Positions 25,508 through 34,942 of a stretch of DNA of 64,000 bases are shown here, in pieces. Every line of letters begins with the position of its first letter. The stretch's first letter is position 1. The translations under genes and the position numbers were made by a program. The DNA is from Desulfobacteraceae bacterium (GTDB lineage Bacteria; Desulfobacterota; Desulfobacteria; Desulfobacterales; Desulfosarcinaceae): assembly GCA_013003715.1 (NCBI GenBank), contig JABDIN010000067.1, forward strand, positions 1 to 64,000. Direction: 5' to 3'. The notes beneath the pieces were generated by a model. That model ran no database searches. It was not told the origin of the DNA and saw only the letters and a list, made by a program, of their open reading frames with translations.

Positions 25508-25944
25508 ATGGTTTTTGAGGAATGATTTTTAGAATCACTGTCTTCCTATTTAATTGATCCGCGACGCTGCTTCCAAAAGTAATCTATTTCCAAAAATAAT
25601 ATAGGCATTTTCCAATACTTCGCCGTGTAGTCGGCATCGGTTTCCTCAATGTGACCATTTTTGAGGCTTAATCTGTGGGAAAGCAACGGCGCCTCTGATC
25701 GGCACATGCACATTTACATCAGCCACTCGAATAAACAGGTCAATGCGTATCATTATCATTTCAAACCCATCAGGGTCAAGGCGTTTTAGCTATTTCTTAG
25801 CTATGTTGATGGTGATAACAGATTCAATTTTGCATTCGATCCATTAATTTGGTATGTTTTCCGCTGAATACTATTTCCCGTCCCGAGTTGGCTTCGGGCG
25901 GCTGGATGTTATTAATGGTAATTTAATCGTCGAGGACACAATTT
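25508..25944. other. Intergenic region with a Fur-box-like site
   Basis: About 440 bases with no gene I can support. It contains one strong Fur-box-like sequence (25739-25757) and otherwise AT-rich unremarkable sequence. Short frames on both strands lack recognisable motifs. Confidence 0.4.
25739..25757. promoter_or_regulatory. Fur-box-like site
   Basis: Read on the minus strand, this 19-mer begins GATAATGATA and continues CGCATTGAC. By eye it matches 15 of 19 positions of the classical Fur box. It is about 190 bases from the Trm112-like gene and 230 from the DUF2080-like gene. Neither is an obvious iron gene, so its role is uncertain. Confidence 0.4.
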
Positions 25945-26118
25945 ATGACACTTGATCGGGAACTATTGGAAATACTTGCCTGCCCGAAATGCAAAGGCGA
26001 GATTCACTTGAATACGGCCGAGGATGGTTTAATCTGCGATACCTGTCGCTTGTTGTATGAAATCAGAGACGATATTCCGATTATGCTGATCGATGAAGCA
26101 ACGGAAATCAAAGACTGA
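25945..26118 (+). CDS. Trm112/YcaR family zinc-ribbon protein
   Basis: A 57-residue protein beginning MTLDRELLEILACPKCKGEI and continuing ICDTCRLLYEIRDDIPIML. It is the complete Trm112-like (UPF0434) fold with a C-x2-C ... C-x2-C zinc site and the conserved YxIRDxIPxML ending. Bacterial relatives are activators or partners of methyltransferases or of lipid A biosynthesis enzymes; the partner here is unknown. GAGGA at 25932-25936 precedes the ATG. It is the first of a plus-strand run of housekeeping genes. Confidence 0.85.
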   Translation: MTLDRELLEILACPKCKGEIHLNTAEDGLICDTCRLLYEIRDDIPIMLIDEATEIKD

Positions 26119-26207
26119 TACTCGCATGCGTATAGCCGGATTCGATTAAATTGAAAAATGAATTGCCTGGTATCGGCACAATTGTCAACCATATGCGTTA
26201 AGGTCCC

Positions 26208-26741
26208 ATGAGTCTTCCTCAAACACCTAAACCCGCTAAATTACTGATCGGCTTTTTTTTAAACGATAGAACCCTGGCAGATTCGGTTGTCCGAAAATTA
26301 AAAGCAGCCTTCAGCAATATCGATCTGGTCAGCCCCTGGTTTGAATTCGACTATACATCGTATTATACGTCGGAAATGGGCTCACCATTGTTCAGGCGGG
26401 TACTGGGCTTTTCAAAACTGGTACCTCAGGAGGACCTGGCGGATATCAAATTGCTTACAAATGAGATTGAGCTCTCTTTTACGAAAAATACCCACCGACA
26501 GGTCAACATTGATCCCGGTATTCTGTCTCCGGAACGATTCGTATTGGCCACTGGTAAAAATTTTACCCACAGAATCTACATCGGTAAACGGATGTTTGCG
26601 GATTTGACCCTGATTTACCGTAAAAACAGTTTTAAAACGCTGCCTTGGACCTACCCGGATTATGCGGCCGCACCCATGTTGGATTTTTTATGGTCGGCCC
26701 GGAAAAAATATCTGGTGGACCTGGCATTCTCATCCCCCTGA
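26208..26741 (+). CDS. DUF4416 family protein
   Basis: A 177-residue protein of the DUF4416 family, found mainly in Desulfobacterota and thermophiles. Conserved features include KLLIGFFLNDRTLADSVV, the aromatic FEFDYTSYYTSEMGSPLFRR and NIDPGILSPERFVLATGKNF. It has no membrane segment or known catalytic motif; function unknown. It is followed 13 bases later by yicC, and conserved proximity to YicC and RemA suggests a linked role. Confidence 0.85.
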   Translation: MSLPQTPKPAKLLIGFFLNDRTLADSVVRKLKAAFSNIDLVSPWFEFDYTSYYTSEMGSPLFRRVLGFSKLVPQEDLADIKLLTNEIELSFTKNTHRQVNIDPGILSPERFVLATGKNFTHRIYIGKRMFADLTLIYRKNSFKTLPWTYPDYAAAPMLDFLWSARKKYLVDLAFSSP

Positions 26742-26754
26742 AAGGATTGATTCA

Positions 26755-27639
26755 ATGATTAAAAGCATGACTGGCTTTGCCCGTTCGGATTATACTAACA
26801 ATGGTGTTCACGTCACTGCCGAGATACGTTCATACAATAGTCGCAATCTGGACATGGTCTTCCGGCTTCCCCATGTATATCAACCACTGGAGGAGCGGAT
26901 TAGATCCTTGATTTCCGTCCGGATCGCCCGGGGACGCGTAGAAGTCAATCTCCAGATCAAGGATGATGCGACGGATGAACAAATTGCATATGAAATTGAT
27001 TTCGCCAGGATCCGTGCTTTTCATCAGGCGCTGATAAGCATAAAAAAAGAACTGAAACTTGACAGCCCCGTCACCATCGATCATTTGACCTCCATCCCGG
27101 GAATGATCAAACCGGGTGATGTGGAAGGTGATGTGGAAGGATGCTGGCCGGTTGTACAGGCGTGCCTCGAACGGACCTTGGCGGAAGTTTCAGAGATGAG
27201 GGAAAGAGAGGGGGAATTCCTCCTCAACGATTTCACCGCACGGCTTGGATATATTGAGTCGCAACTCGGGGAGACGAAAAAACTGTCAAACGGGTTGGTC
27301 AACATCTACAAGGAACGTCTGGAGAGACGAATCGGCGAGCTTACCAATGGGATCGTTGAACTGGATCCGTCAAGAATTGCTCAGGAGGCCGCTATCCTTT
27401 CCGATCGGAGCGATATTTCCGAGGAGATCGTCCGTGCAGAGAGCCATATCGAACAATTTCGCACCATCATGGTTTCCGGTGAGCCGACCGGGCGTAAATT
27501 GAATTTTCTGCTTCAGGAATTAAATCGTGAATTCAATACCATGGGTTCGAAATGCGGCAAGTCGGAAATTTCGCATATTATCGTCAATATTAAATCCGAA
27601 CTTGAAAAACTACGCGAGCAGGTTCAGAATATCGAATAA
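26755..27639 (+). CDS. yicC: YicC/YloC family endoribonuclease
   Basis: A 294-residue YicC-like protein, a divalent-metal-dependent endoribonuclease family linked to sRNA decay in E. coli. The N-terminus [20 protein letters not shown] and [17 protein letters not shown] are diagnostic. The C-terminus carries [56 protein letters not shown] and [21 protein letters not shown]. The start at 26755 gives the standard N-terminus and has AAAGGA eight bases upstream; a longer frame overlapping DUF4416 is not used. Confidence 0.92.
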   Translation: MIKSMTGFARSDYTNNGVHVTAEIRSYNSRNLDMVFRLPHVYQPLEERIRSLISVRIARGRVEVNLQIKDDATDEQIAYEIDFARIRAFHQALISIKKELKLDSPVTIDHLTSIPGMIKPGDVEGDVEGCWPVVQACLERTLAEVSEMREREGEFLLNDFTARLGYIESQLGETKKLSNGLVNIYKERLERRIGELTNGIVELDPSRIAQEAAILSDRSDISEEIVRAESHIEQFRTIMVSGEPTGRKLNFLLQELNREFNTMGSKCGKSEISHIIVNIKSELEKLREQVQNIE

Positions 27640-27686
27640 CCGGTTCACAATGGATTGTGGATGATGAATGGAACGCAGGGAGGCCT

Positions 27687-27941
27687 ATGGAGAAAAATTT
27701 ATTGAATATCGGATTCGGCAATACGGTGGTGGCTGACCGGGTAGTGGCAATTGTGGCACCTAATTCGGCACCGATGAAACGACTCAAAGACGAAGCCAAG
27801 GATGAAAAGCATCTGATCGATGCCACGCACGGCCGGCGAACGCGTTCCATCATCATCATGGACAGCAATCATATTATATTGTCCGCCATTCAGGCCGAGA
27901 CCATATCGCAACGGTTCGAAACGCTCTCGGAGCCTGATTGA
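27687..27941 (+). CDS. remA: RemA-like (DUF370) DNA-binding regulator
   Basis: An 84-residue protein of the RemA/DUF370 family (extracellular-matrix regulator in Bacillus). Family blocks are [32 protein letters not shown] and [20 protein letters not shown]. RemA forms oligomeric rings that wrap DNA. In Desulfobacterota its conserved place is between yicC and gmk, as here; its targets there are not known. Start 27687 is chosen for the family N-terminus and the GGGAGG upstream. Confidence 0.88.
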   Translation: MEKNLLNIGFGNTVVADRVVAIVAPNSAPMKRLKDEAKDEKHLIDATHGRRTRSIIIMDSNHIILSAIQAETISQRFETLSEPD

Positions 27942-27947
27942 CGCCTT

Positions 27948-28559
27948 ATGGATAGTTCGAACGACTTCAAGCGTCGTACCCATAACAAGGTCCCGCCTGC
28001 AGATATCGGGAATCTGTTTGTGATTTCCGCGCCATCGGGTGCGGGTAAAACAACTATATGCAAGGCGTTGCGGCAGAAATTCCCCGAACTGACCTATTCT
28101 GTGTCCAGTACGACGCGTCCGCCACGCAAAGGGGAAATTGACGGCGTGGACTACTTTTTCTTGAGCAGGTCTGAATTCGAGGCGCAGATTCAAGCCGGCG
28201 GATGGGCGGAGTGGGCAAAAGTTCATGGACACTATTATGGCACATCGGCGGTTTTTCTGGACGCCCAACTGGCCCGGGGTAATCATATCCTATTGGATAT
28301 TGATGTGCAGGGAGCCGCTCAATTGTTAAACAGGTATCCGGACGCGGTGTCCATTTTCATCATGCCGCCCAGTATCAATGCATTGCGATGCCGACTTGAG
28401 AAAAGGGATACGGACCAAAAGGAAGTCATCGATGAACGGATAACAAACGCTAAAATGGAGATAGCGAAGAGAGGGATGTATCAGCATGTTGTCGTCAACG
28501 ATGACCTGGAGACGGCAAAACAGGAGATCAGCGGTATTGTGGCCACCCATCTGGTGTAG
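27948..28559 (+). CDS. gmk: Guanylate kinase
   Basis: A 203-residue guanylate kinase, converting GMP to GDP with ATP. It has P-loop VISAPSGAGKTT (about residues 25-36), GMP-binding STTRPPRKGEIDGVDYFF, and the lid region RLEKRDTDQKEVIDERITNA. Its start lies six bases after remA, so the two are co-transcribed. The N-terminal 20 residues are slightly longer than in E. coli Gmk. Confidence 0.94.
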   Translation: MDSSNDFKRRTHNKVPPADIGNLFVISAPSGAGKTTICKALRQKFPELTYSVSSTTRPPRKGEIDGVDYFFLSRSEFEAQIQAGGWAEWAKVHGHYYGTSAVFLDAQLARGNHILLDIDVQGAAQLLNRYPDAVSIFIMPPSINALRCRLEKRDTDQKEVIDERITNAKMEIAKRGMYQHVVVNDDLETAKQEISGIVATHLV

Positions 28560-28596
28560 TGGCTGGTACATGGATGAACTGGTTCGATAGACGATT

Positions 28597-29346
28597 ATGA
28601 GTGAGAAAACGGAATACTTATATGGTCTGCATCCGGTAACGGAAGCGTTATGTGCCGGCCGCCGGCGGATTACAGCCATTCACGTTGCAGACAATAAACA
28701 GGCACCGCGTTTGCAGGGGGTGGCATCGCTTGCCAACGACAGAAAAGTCCCTGTCCTGCGGACCACATCTGCGAAGATATCCGACATGACAGGTGGATCA
28801 TCGCACCAGGGAATATGCGCGGCGGTTTCACCGGTCCGATTTTTCGATATTGAAACCCTGTTGGCGGGCATCCGGCAAACCGGCGGCGCCCCCTTTTTGT
28901 TGATACTGGATAATATTCTGGATCCTCACAATTACGGTGCCATCTTAAGGACCGCCCTCTGTGCCGGTGTCAATGGCGTGATCGTCCCCAAAGACCGGTC
29001 TGCGCCGCCAAATCCGACGGTTTCCAAGGCCTCTGCCGGTGCTCTGGAGTATATGTCCATAGCGAGGGTTACCAATTTGGCTGTGACCATAAAAATACTG
29101 AAGGATCATGACCTGTGGATTGCGGGACTCGATGTATCATCCGCACAGTCTCTTTTTGCGACCGATCTGTGCATTCCGATAGCCCTTGTTATCGGTGGGG
29201 AAGAGCGGGGAATCAGGCCGCTGGTGAAAAAACAATGTGATTTTCTCATCTCAATACCTCAGAAAGAAAAATTGAATTCGTTGAATGCCTCGGTGGCGGC
29301 CGGTATCGTGCTATATGAGACCTTCCGGCAGCGGGAAAATCTATAA
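28597..29346 (+). CDS. rlmB: 23S rRNA 2'-O-ribose methyltransferase (RlmB/TrmH type, SPOUT)
   Basis: A 249-residue SPOUT methyltransferase of the SpoU family, predicted to methylate G2251 of 23S rRNA with SAM. The N-terminal substrate-binding domain begins YLYGLHPVTEALCAGRRRIT. The knot motifs are DNILDPHNYGAILRTALCAG (1), ALVIGGEERGI (2) and SLNASVAAGIVLYE (3). RlmB versus another TrmH-like target is inferred from length and best-fit motifs. Confidence 0.88.
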   Translation: MSEKTEYLYGLHPVTEALCAGRRRITAIHVADNKQAPRLQGVASLANDRKVPVLRTTSAKISDMTGGSSHQGICAAVSPVRFFDIETLLAGIRQTGGAPFLLILDNILDPHNYGAILRTALCAGVNGVIVPKDRSAPPNPTVSKASAGALEYMSIARVTNLAVTIKILKDHDLWIAGLDVSSAQSLFATDLCIPIALVIGGEERGIRPLVKKQCDFLISIPQKEKLNSLNASVAAGIVLYETFRQRENL

Positions 29347-29375
29347 CATTATTTTGAATTAACAAGGACGATATT

Positions 29376-30599
29376 ATGAAGACTGCCGGAAAAATAAGAA
29401 AAAATACTGACGGAACCCTGATGGTTCCCAATTCTCCAATTATTCCTTTTATAGAAGGGGACGGTATCGGACCGGATATTTGGCGTGCCACGCAAAAGGT
29501 TTTGGATCATGCTGTGATGCTGACGTTCGGCGGTGACCGGAAAATTGAATGGCTTGAGCTGATGGTAGGCGAAAAGGGGTTCCACGAAACCGGTGAATGG
29601 TTATCCGAGGAAGCCCTTGATGCCATAAAAACGCATGTCGTGGCCATTAAAGGGCCGCTGACGACACCTGTGGGCAAGGGTATACGCAGCTTGAATGTCT
29701 CCATTCGGCAGGTATTGGATTTATACGCCTGCATACGCCCGGTGAAATACATTGAGACGGTTCCCAGCCCGATGAAGCATCCGGAATCAATAGATATGGT
29801 CATTTTCAGAGAAAACACGGAAGATGTGTACGCTGGGATCGAGTGGCCTGCAAAAAGCGAAGAGGCCAGGCGTGTCATTGAATTCCTGGTTGAATCCATG
29901 GGGGCTTCAATTTCACCGGATGCGGGTATCGGCATTAAACCCATAAGTGAGAAAAATACAAAAAGACTTGTGGCCGCTGCGATTACCCATGCCATAGAAC
30001 ATGATTTGCCCAGCGTTACCTTGATGCACAAGGGAAATATAATGAAATTCACCGAGGGTGCTTTTGCCCGGTGGGGTTATGAAACCGCCCATGAGCAATT
30101 TGGTGACCAAACCATCACTGAGGCTGAGGTTTGGGAGTCTCATGGGGGGAAACCACCGGCCGGGAAGGTGGTGATCAAAGATAGAATCGCCGATATGTTG
30201 TTTCAGCAGGTATTGCTGCGGCCGGCCGAATTTCATGTCATTGCCACACCCAATCTCAACGGAGATTATCTGTCGGACGCACTGGCCGCACAAGTCGGTG
30301 GACTGGGGATGGCCCCCGGTGCGAATATCGGCGATCGCTGCGCCGTGTTCGAAGCGACCCATGGCACAGCCCCCAAGTACGCGGGATTGGATAAGGTAAA
30401 TCCCAGTTCGCTGATTCTGTCCGGGGCGATGATGCTGGACTATCTGGGCTGGAAGGCGGCCGCCGCCGCCGTTCGCGCCGCCATTGAAAAAACCATTCGT
30501 TCCGGTACCGTGACCTATGATCTGGCCCGCCAGATAGCGGGGGCAACGGAGCTGAAGTGTTCCGAATTTGCACAAAAAATAGTGGACAATATGGGGTGA
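29376..30599 (+). CDS. icd: Isocitrate dehydrogenase (NADP-type)
   Basis: A 407-residue isocitrate dehydrogenase, oxidising isocitrate to 2-oxoglutarate in the citric-acid cycle, which many Desulfobacterales use for complete acetate oxidation. The substrate loop is [20 protein letters not shown], followed by [13 protein letters not shown], catalytic Lys in [20 protein letters not shown], metal Asp in [11 protein letters not shown], and nucleotide site [17 protein letters not shown] specificity is inferred from overall similarity to the E. coli enzyme, not from a test of specificity residues. Confidence 0.92.
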   Translation: MKTAGKIRKNTDGTLMVPNSPIIPFIEGDGIGPDIWRATQKVLDHAVMLTFGGDRKIEWLELMVGEKGFHETGEWLSEEALDAIKTHVVAIKGPLTTPVGKGIRSLNVSIRQVLDLYACIRPVKYIETVPSPMKHPESIDMVIFRENTEDVYAGIEWPAKSEEARRVIEFLVESMGASISPDAGIGIKPISEKNTKRLVAAAITHAIEHDLPSVTLMHKGNIMKFTEGAFARWGYETAHEQFGDQTITEAEVWESHGGKPPAGKVVIKDRIADMLFQQVLLRPAEFHVIATPNLNGDYLSDALAAQVGGLGMAPGANIGDRCAVFEATHGTAPKYAGLDKVNPSSLILSGAMMLDYLGWKAAAAAVRAAIEKTIRSGTVTYDLARQIAGATELKCSEFAQKIVDNMG

Positions 30600-30610
30600 A
30601 TTCCATGCTT

Positions 30611-30639
30611 GGATGAATCGATTGCGCTTTGATTCATCC
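30611..30639. terminator. Hairpin downstream of icd
   Basis: GGATGAATC (30611-30619) and GATTCATCC (30631-30639) form a perfect nine-pair stem with an 11-base loop, 11 bases after the icd stop. There is no T-run after it, so it may stabilise the 3' end rather than terminate. Confidence 0.4.
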
Positions 30640-30666
30640 TGAACCGGTGTGATCGGAAGTTGAAAT

Positions 30667-31533
30667 GTGAAACGGCTGGCCGGCAGATATCATCGTGTAT
30701 GGGACAGGATTGCAAGGTGTTTTTGTGATGCCGTATACCCCTTGAAATGTCTGAATTGTGATCTGTTATTTAAACGTCCGCCTGTTACCCGCACGCCTGA
30801 CCGGTCCGGTCAGATTGTCCATGACCCCAAGGCACCGTATACGGAAACGATGCCGGCGCAGCTCTCCTCATGGATTTGTCCCCGGTGCCTGAATGCAATC
30901 CAGCCGATCGTTTCTCCGAAATGCAGCTGCTGCGGCCTTCCCTTTGCGGGAAGGCAAGGGGAGGACCACCTGTGTGGTAATTGCCATGAAACGCCTCCCG
31001 TGTACGGACGTGCATGCGCTTCAGGCGTTTATGCGGGAGCGCTTCGGGCCGCCATACATGTATATAAATACCATGGCAATTTTTGTTTATCCAAACCCTT
31101 GGGCAGGCTTTTGTTTTGGACCTATACGCATCAATACACACATCGACATATCGATTGCATCGTACCGGTGCCGCTGCATCGTAAACGACTGAGAACGCGT
31201 GGTTTCAACCAATCCGATTTGCTGGTAGCCGAATGGCCCGGTTTGTTTTCCGGGGTTGGAGACGGATTGGCTGAAATTCCCATTTATAATGACCTGATAG
31301 TTCGCCACCGGCACACGATGCCGCAGCAGGGATTAAACAGAAAAGAGCGGCAGCGAAATATTCGTGATGCTTTTCGCATCCATGCGGCACGACGGATTGA
31401 GAAAAAGCATGTCCTGTTGGTGGACGATGTATACACCACCGGCGCTACCCTGAACGAATGTGCCAGGGTGCTGTTCGGAAACGGCGCATTGGATGTTGAC
31501 GTGATTACGCTGGCCCGTGTGGCTGCGCCTTGA
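30667..31533 (+). CDS. ComF family phosphoribosyltransferase-like protein
   Basis: A 288-residue ComF/GntX-like protein. The N-terminal half has paired zinc-finger cysteines (CLNCDLLF, CPRC, CSCCGLPF, CGNC). The C-terminal half is a type I phosphoribosyltransferase fold with the PRPP motif VLLVDDVYTTGATLNECA, and a conserved RGFNQSDLLVAEW. The family is linked to DNA uptake in Bacillus and Haemophilus, but most members are uncharacterised. The start is GTG at 30667. Confidence 0.85.
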   Translation: MKRLAGRYHRVWDRIARCFCDAVYPLKCLNCDLLFKRPPVTRTPDRSGQIVHDPKAPYTETMPAQLSSWICPRCLNAIQPIVSPKCSCCGLPFAGRQGEDHLCGNCHETPPVYGRACASGVYAGALRAAIHVYKYHGNFCLSKPLGRLLFWTYTHQYTHRHIDCIVPVPLHRKRLRTRGFNQSDLLVAEWPGLFSGVGDGLAEIPIYNDLIVRHRHTMPQQGLNRKERQRNIRDAFRIHAARRIEKKHVLLVDDVYTTGATLNECARVLFGNGALDVDVITLARVAAP

Positions 31534-31608
31534 CGTAAAAATCTTACGGACATTCCGCGTCACACCCGAGGTGGACCGTAAGTGAACAACAGGTGAGCAA
31601 TTGTCGAC

Positions 31609-32421
31609 ATGATATTAAAAACAGCAAAAGGTGTTTCCTATCTACAACTCAATTCCCTGTTGAGGGTTGCGGATCTCCGTCATGGTTTTTTTCTCCGTGA
31701 AGGCGGTATCAGTGCCGGAGACTTTGAAAGTCTGAATTTGAGCCATGGCGTGGGGGACAACAGGCGTAACGTTCTCCACAACCGAAAGACCGTCTCTCAA
31801 GCCATCGGCAGCCAAAATATTTTTTATGTTCATCAGAACCATGGGATTTCTGTGTGCGTGGTCAGGGACAACAATGGCCATGAACATTGTCGGGAAACCG
31901 GCAAGGCATCTGCTGCCGATGCGGTGATATCGGCCTCGGCGGGCGTATTCCCCGTCATTCAGGTCGCCGATTGCCAGGCCGTGCTGATTGCTGATCCAAT
32001 TAAAAAAGTGGTTGCCAATATCCACTCCGGTTGGCGGGGAAGTATTCGTAATATAATAGGAGGGACAGTCCGGTCCATGACGGACCATTTCAATTGCCGG
32101 CCGGCGGACCTGGTGGCCGGCATTAGCCCTTCTCTGGGGCCTTGCTGCGCTGAATTTATCAACTACAGAACGGAAATCCCTTCACCGCTCTGGAAATATC
32201 GGATCAGCGGGACTCATTTTGACTTCTGGGCTTTGAGCCAGGATCAGTTGAGGACTGCGGGACTTGCTCCGGACAATATCGACATCTGTCAGGCGTGCAC
32301 CCGTTGCAACCCGCATCTTTTTTTCAGCTATCGTGGACAGGTCCGCACCGGCCGTTTCGGAGCGTTCATCGGCTTCCCGCACCGCCGTCCGGGCCCTTCA
32401 ATTTCACCACCAGGATTTTGA
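31609..32421 (+). CDS. pgeF: Peptidoglycan editing factor PgeF family (YfiH, laccase domain)
   Basis: A 270-residue member of the multicopper-oxidase-like YfiH/PgeF family, which in E. coli corrects misincorporated amino acids in cell-wall precursors. The metal ligands are visible: HQNHGISV, ADCQAVLI and NIHSGWRGSIRNI (His/Cys/His site), followed by SPSLGPCCAEF and CTRCNPHLFFSYR. The length is normal. It is flanked by comF and a PyrK-like gene in the same direction. Confidence 0.88.
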   Translation: MILKTAKGVSYLQLNSLLRVADLRHGFFLREGGISAGDFESLNLSHGVGDNRRNVLHNRKTVSQAIGSQNIFYVHQNHGISVCVVRDNNGHEHCRETGKASAADAVISASAGVFPVIQVADCQAVLIADPIKKVVANIHSGWRGSIRNIIGGTVRSMTDHFNCRPADLVAGISPSLGPCCAEFINYRTEIPSPLWKYRISGTHFDFWALSQDQLRTAGLAPDNIDICQACTRCNPHLFFSYRGQVRTGRFGAFIGFPHRRPGPSISPPGF

Positions 32422-32475
32422 TAGCAATTCGACCCCTTTTATGTCAGATTGGGATTATTCAAATAACCCGATAGC

Positions 32476-33282
32476 GTGAGCGTCATGTTTCAACAACCAG
32501 CAACCATATTATGGAATGAAAACGTCAATTCGGCTTATTATCGAATGGGCTTATCCTGCGAGGGGACTCTTCTGCGGGCGGTCCCCGGCCAATTCATAAT
32601 GGTCAGATTGAAGGCCGGAAATGATCTGCTGCTTCGACGCCCCTTTTCCATCCACGGCATTGTCACCAGCCGGGGAAATCCCCGGGGAATTGAATTGTTA
32701 TACAAGGTTGTGGGAAAGGGGACATTCCGCCTGTCCGAATACCGGGAAGGCGATTCCCTGGACGTCATCGGGCCGCTGGGAAACGGGTTTACGATATCCG
32801 AGTCTTATGAACGGATTCATATCGTATCCGGTGGTATCGGTGTCGCTCCCTTGCGATTTTTGGCGATGCATATAGAAAGGGTTACCGGGGGAAAAGTCAA
32901 ACCGCAGGTATTTCTCGGCGGTCGATCCGACGCGGACCTTCTATGTACGAAAGAATTCATAGACCTGGGGTTACCCGTACAGATCACCACCGATGACGGT
33001 TCGTCCGGGGATCAATGCCTGATCACAGATCCCTGGGAAGTGAGTGTTTCGGTAAATCCACCACAGATGATTTATGCATGCGGCCCCATGAGCATGCTGC
33101 AATGCATCGGCGGTATCGTCTCAAAACACGGCCTTCTTTGCGAGGCGTCCATAGAATCCGCAATGGCCTGTGGCATCGGTGCCTGTCTGGGATGTGTGGT
33201 CCGGGCCAAGGATATAAATGAGCAGTATAAGCACGTTTGCATAGACGGCCCTGTTTTCAATATTCAGGATTTAAAAATATAG
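32476..33282 (+). CDS. pyrK: Dihydroorotate dehydrogenase electron-transfer subunit-like (PyrK)
   Basis: A 268-residue FAD/[2Fe-2S] oxidoreductase of the PyrK family. It has FAD-binding LLLRRPFSIHGI, NAD-binding IHIVSGGIGVAPLRFLAMHI, and the Cys cluster ACGIGACLGCVVRAKD with a later HVCIDGPVF. PyrK normally passes electrons from PyrD to NAD+, with pyrD alongside. Here no pyrD is adjacent, so it may pair with one elsewhere. Start is GTG 32476 or ATG 32485; neither has a strong ribosome site. Confidence 0.87.
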   Translation: MSVMFQQPATILWNENVNSAYYRMGLSCEGTLLRAVPGQFIMVRLKAGNDLLLRRPFSIHGIVTSRGNPRGIELLYKVVGKGTFRLSEYREGDSLDVIGPLGNGFTISESYERIHIVSGGIGVAPLRFLAMHIERVTGGKVKPQVFLGGRSDADLLCTKEFIDLGLPVQITTDDGSSGDQCLITDPWEVSVSVNPPQMIYACGPMSMLQCIGGIVSKHGLLCEASIESAMACGIGACLGCVVRAKDINEQYKHVCIDGPVFNIQDLKI

Positions 33283-33455
33283 TTTTTTTCAGCGGCATCA
33301 ATGGATTGAACCGATTCCGGCGCCCCATGAGGCGTGATGAAAACACACCGGGAATCCGGATTTATACATTGACTTCGGGGGTATCGTATGTTAACTGGTC
33401 TTTCCTTAATGGGGACACTATCGGCGGGAATCATGGCAGATAGTTTTATGGTATT

Positions 33456-33674
33456 ATGAAGCGGGAAAGCAGACGTCAGATAAAAGAGCTCGCATATTTC
33501 AGCAGTATCGGCCTGTCCGTTGCGTTCGCCGTATTCATTGGTTGGGGCATCGGGACATATCTGGATAAACGATTCGATACCACCCCGTGGTTAACATATA
33601 TTTTTTTGGTGTTGGGGATAGCCGCCGGTTACAGAAACATTGGTCTGGCGATCAAAAAACTGAGAAATTTTTAA
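33456..33674 (+). CDS. atpZ: AtpZ/AtpI-like small membrane protein
   Basis: A 72-residue, two-helix membrane protein (AFFSSIGLSV-like first helix, then FLVLGIAAGYRNIGLAI) typical of the AtpQ/AtpZ family found ahead of F0 genes. It carries the GWGIGTYLDKRFDTTPW motif. Relatives are thought to assist c-ring assembly or magnesium/calcium handling. It is followed 27 bases later by an AtpI-like gene. Confidence 0.85.
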   Translation: MKRESRRQIKELAYFSSIGLSVAFAVFIGWGIGTYLDKRFDTTPWLTYIFLVLGIAAGYRNIGLAIKKLRNF

Positions 33675-33701
33675 AAACGGCAACAGGACCTGCACGATAT
33701 T

Positions 33702-34088
33702 GTGAATATTCAACAGCGCCTATTGAAATTCGTTACCCATGCCAACTGGTGGCTGCTACTGGTTGGTGGTACGATAACGATTTCCCTTTGTTCGATCCCG
33801 TTTGCAAAAGGTGTAATTATCGGGGGATTAATTGTCACGTTGAATTTTACACTCCTGTCCCGCACCCTTAAAAAAGCACTGACGCCGCCTCATCTGGCTT
33901 CTCCGAACGTGGTTCTGGTGAAATACTATATTCGTTTCCTTGCCAGCGCGGTCATCATTTATATTTTGTTGTCGAAAAAGTTTGTGGATCCCATTGGATT
34001 GGTATTTGGTTTATCTGTCGTGGTCATCAGCATTATACTCGCGACCTTGCGTGAACTTAAAAAGTTGATTTTTAAGGAGGCTATTTAA
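33702..34088 (+). CDS. atpI: ATP synthase subunit I-like membrane protein (AtpI)
   Basis: A 128-residue protein with four predicted membrane segments (for example LLLVGGTITISLCSIPFAKG, GLIVTLNFTLLSRTL, FLASAVIIYILL, LVFGLSVVVISIILATL). It is an AtpI-type assembly factor by position and topology. GTG start at 33702. It ends two bases before atpB; an AAGGAGG within its 3' end serves atpB. Confidence 0.8.
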   Translation: MNIQQRLLKFVTHANWWLLLVGGTITISLCSIPFAKGVIIGGLIVTLNFTLLSRTLKKALTPPHLASPNVVLVKYYIRFLASAVIIYILLSKKFVDPIGLVFGLSVVVISIILATLRELKKLIFKEAI

Positions 34089-34090
34089 GG

Positions 34091-34780
34091 ATGGAACACC
34101 CTTATCTTATTCTGGTCAAATTTTTTGAAGCCATTGGATTGGGAGGGTTCGCTCACGCGAACACACATGTGATCTATACATGGTTGGTAATGGCGTTGCT
34201 GATTTCCCTGGGTGCACTGGCAACAAAAAGCATACAACTGGTGCCATCCGGTATGCAGAATTTTTTTGAAGTGGTGGTCTCCGGTATCGAAGAGTTCATG
34301 GTCGATATCGTGGGTGACGAAGGCCGGTGGCTGTTTCCCCTGGCGGCGACGATTTTCATTTATATCTTTGTTAGTAATCTTATCGGGTTGATCCCGGGAT
34401 TTTTTCCGCCCACCGCCAATTTAAACACCACGGCTTCATGTGCATTGGTGGTTGTGGTGTTCACCCACGTGATCGGTATCAAATACCATGGCATCAAGTA
34501 TATCAAACATTTTATGGGGCCGGTATGGTGGCTGGCACCGCTGATTTTCCTCATAGAGCTGATCGGACACGCGGCCAGAATTCTTTCGCTTTCATTTCGT
34601 CTCTTTGGAAACATGATGGGCCATGAGATAGTCCTCGGTATTTTGTTTTCCTTGGCCGGATTGTTCTTTGCGCCGCTACCCATCATGGCATTGGGGATCT
34701 TTGTGGCCTTTGTCCAGGGATTTGTGTTCTTTTTACTGTCCATTATATATTTCTCAGGAGCAATGGAACACGCCCATTGA
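34091..34780 (+). CDS. atpB: F0 ATP synthase subunit a
   Basis: A 229-residue subunit a, the stator channel of F0. Five to six membrane helices are predicted. The essential arginine lies in ILSLSFRLFGNMMGHEIVLG (about residues 161-180). Partner polar residues lie in the last helix (MALGIFVAFVQGFVFFLLSI). It follows atpI directly and precedes atpE. Confidence 0.93.
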   Translation: MEHPYLILVKFFEAIGLGGFAHANTHVIYTWLVMALLISLGALATKSIQLVPSGMQNFFEVVVSGIEEFMVDIVGDEGRWLFPLAATIFIYIFVSNLIGLIPGFFPPTANLNTTASCALVVVVFTHVIGIKYHGIKYIKHFMGPVWWLAPLIFLIELIGHAARILSLSFRLFGNMMGHEIVLGILFSLAGLFFAPLPIMALGIFVAFVQGFVFFLLSIIYFSGAMEHAH

Positions 34781-34942
34781 TGCGAATGGAACGCCGGTGG
34801 ATCGTTCTTCACTAAATTTATGGTGTAAATCCCGGCCGGACCATAAGGGAATACCTTTGGTTACCTGTGACCGGCCGTTCAAAATTTTTGGGAACAGGAA
34901 GAAGCCTTTATTATTAACTTTTAGAAGGAGGAAGAATCAAGA

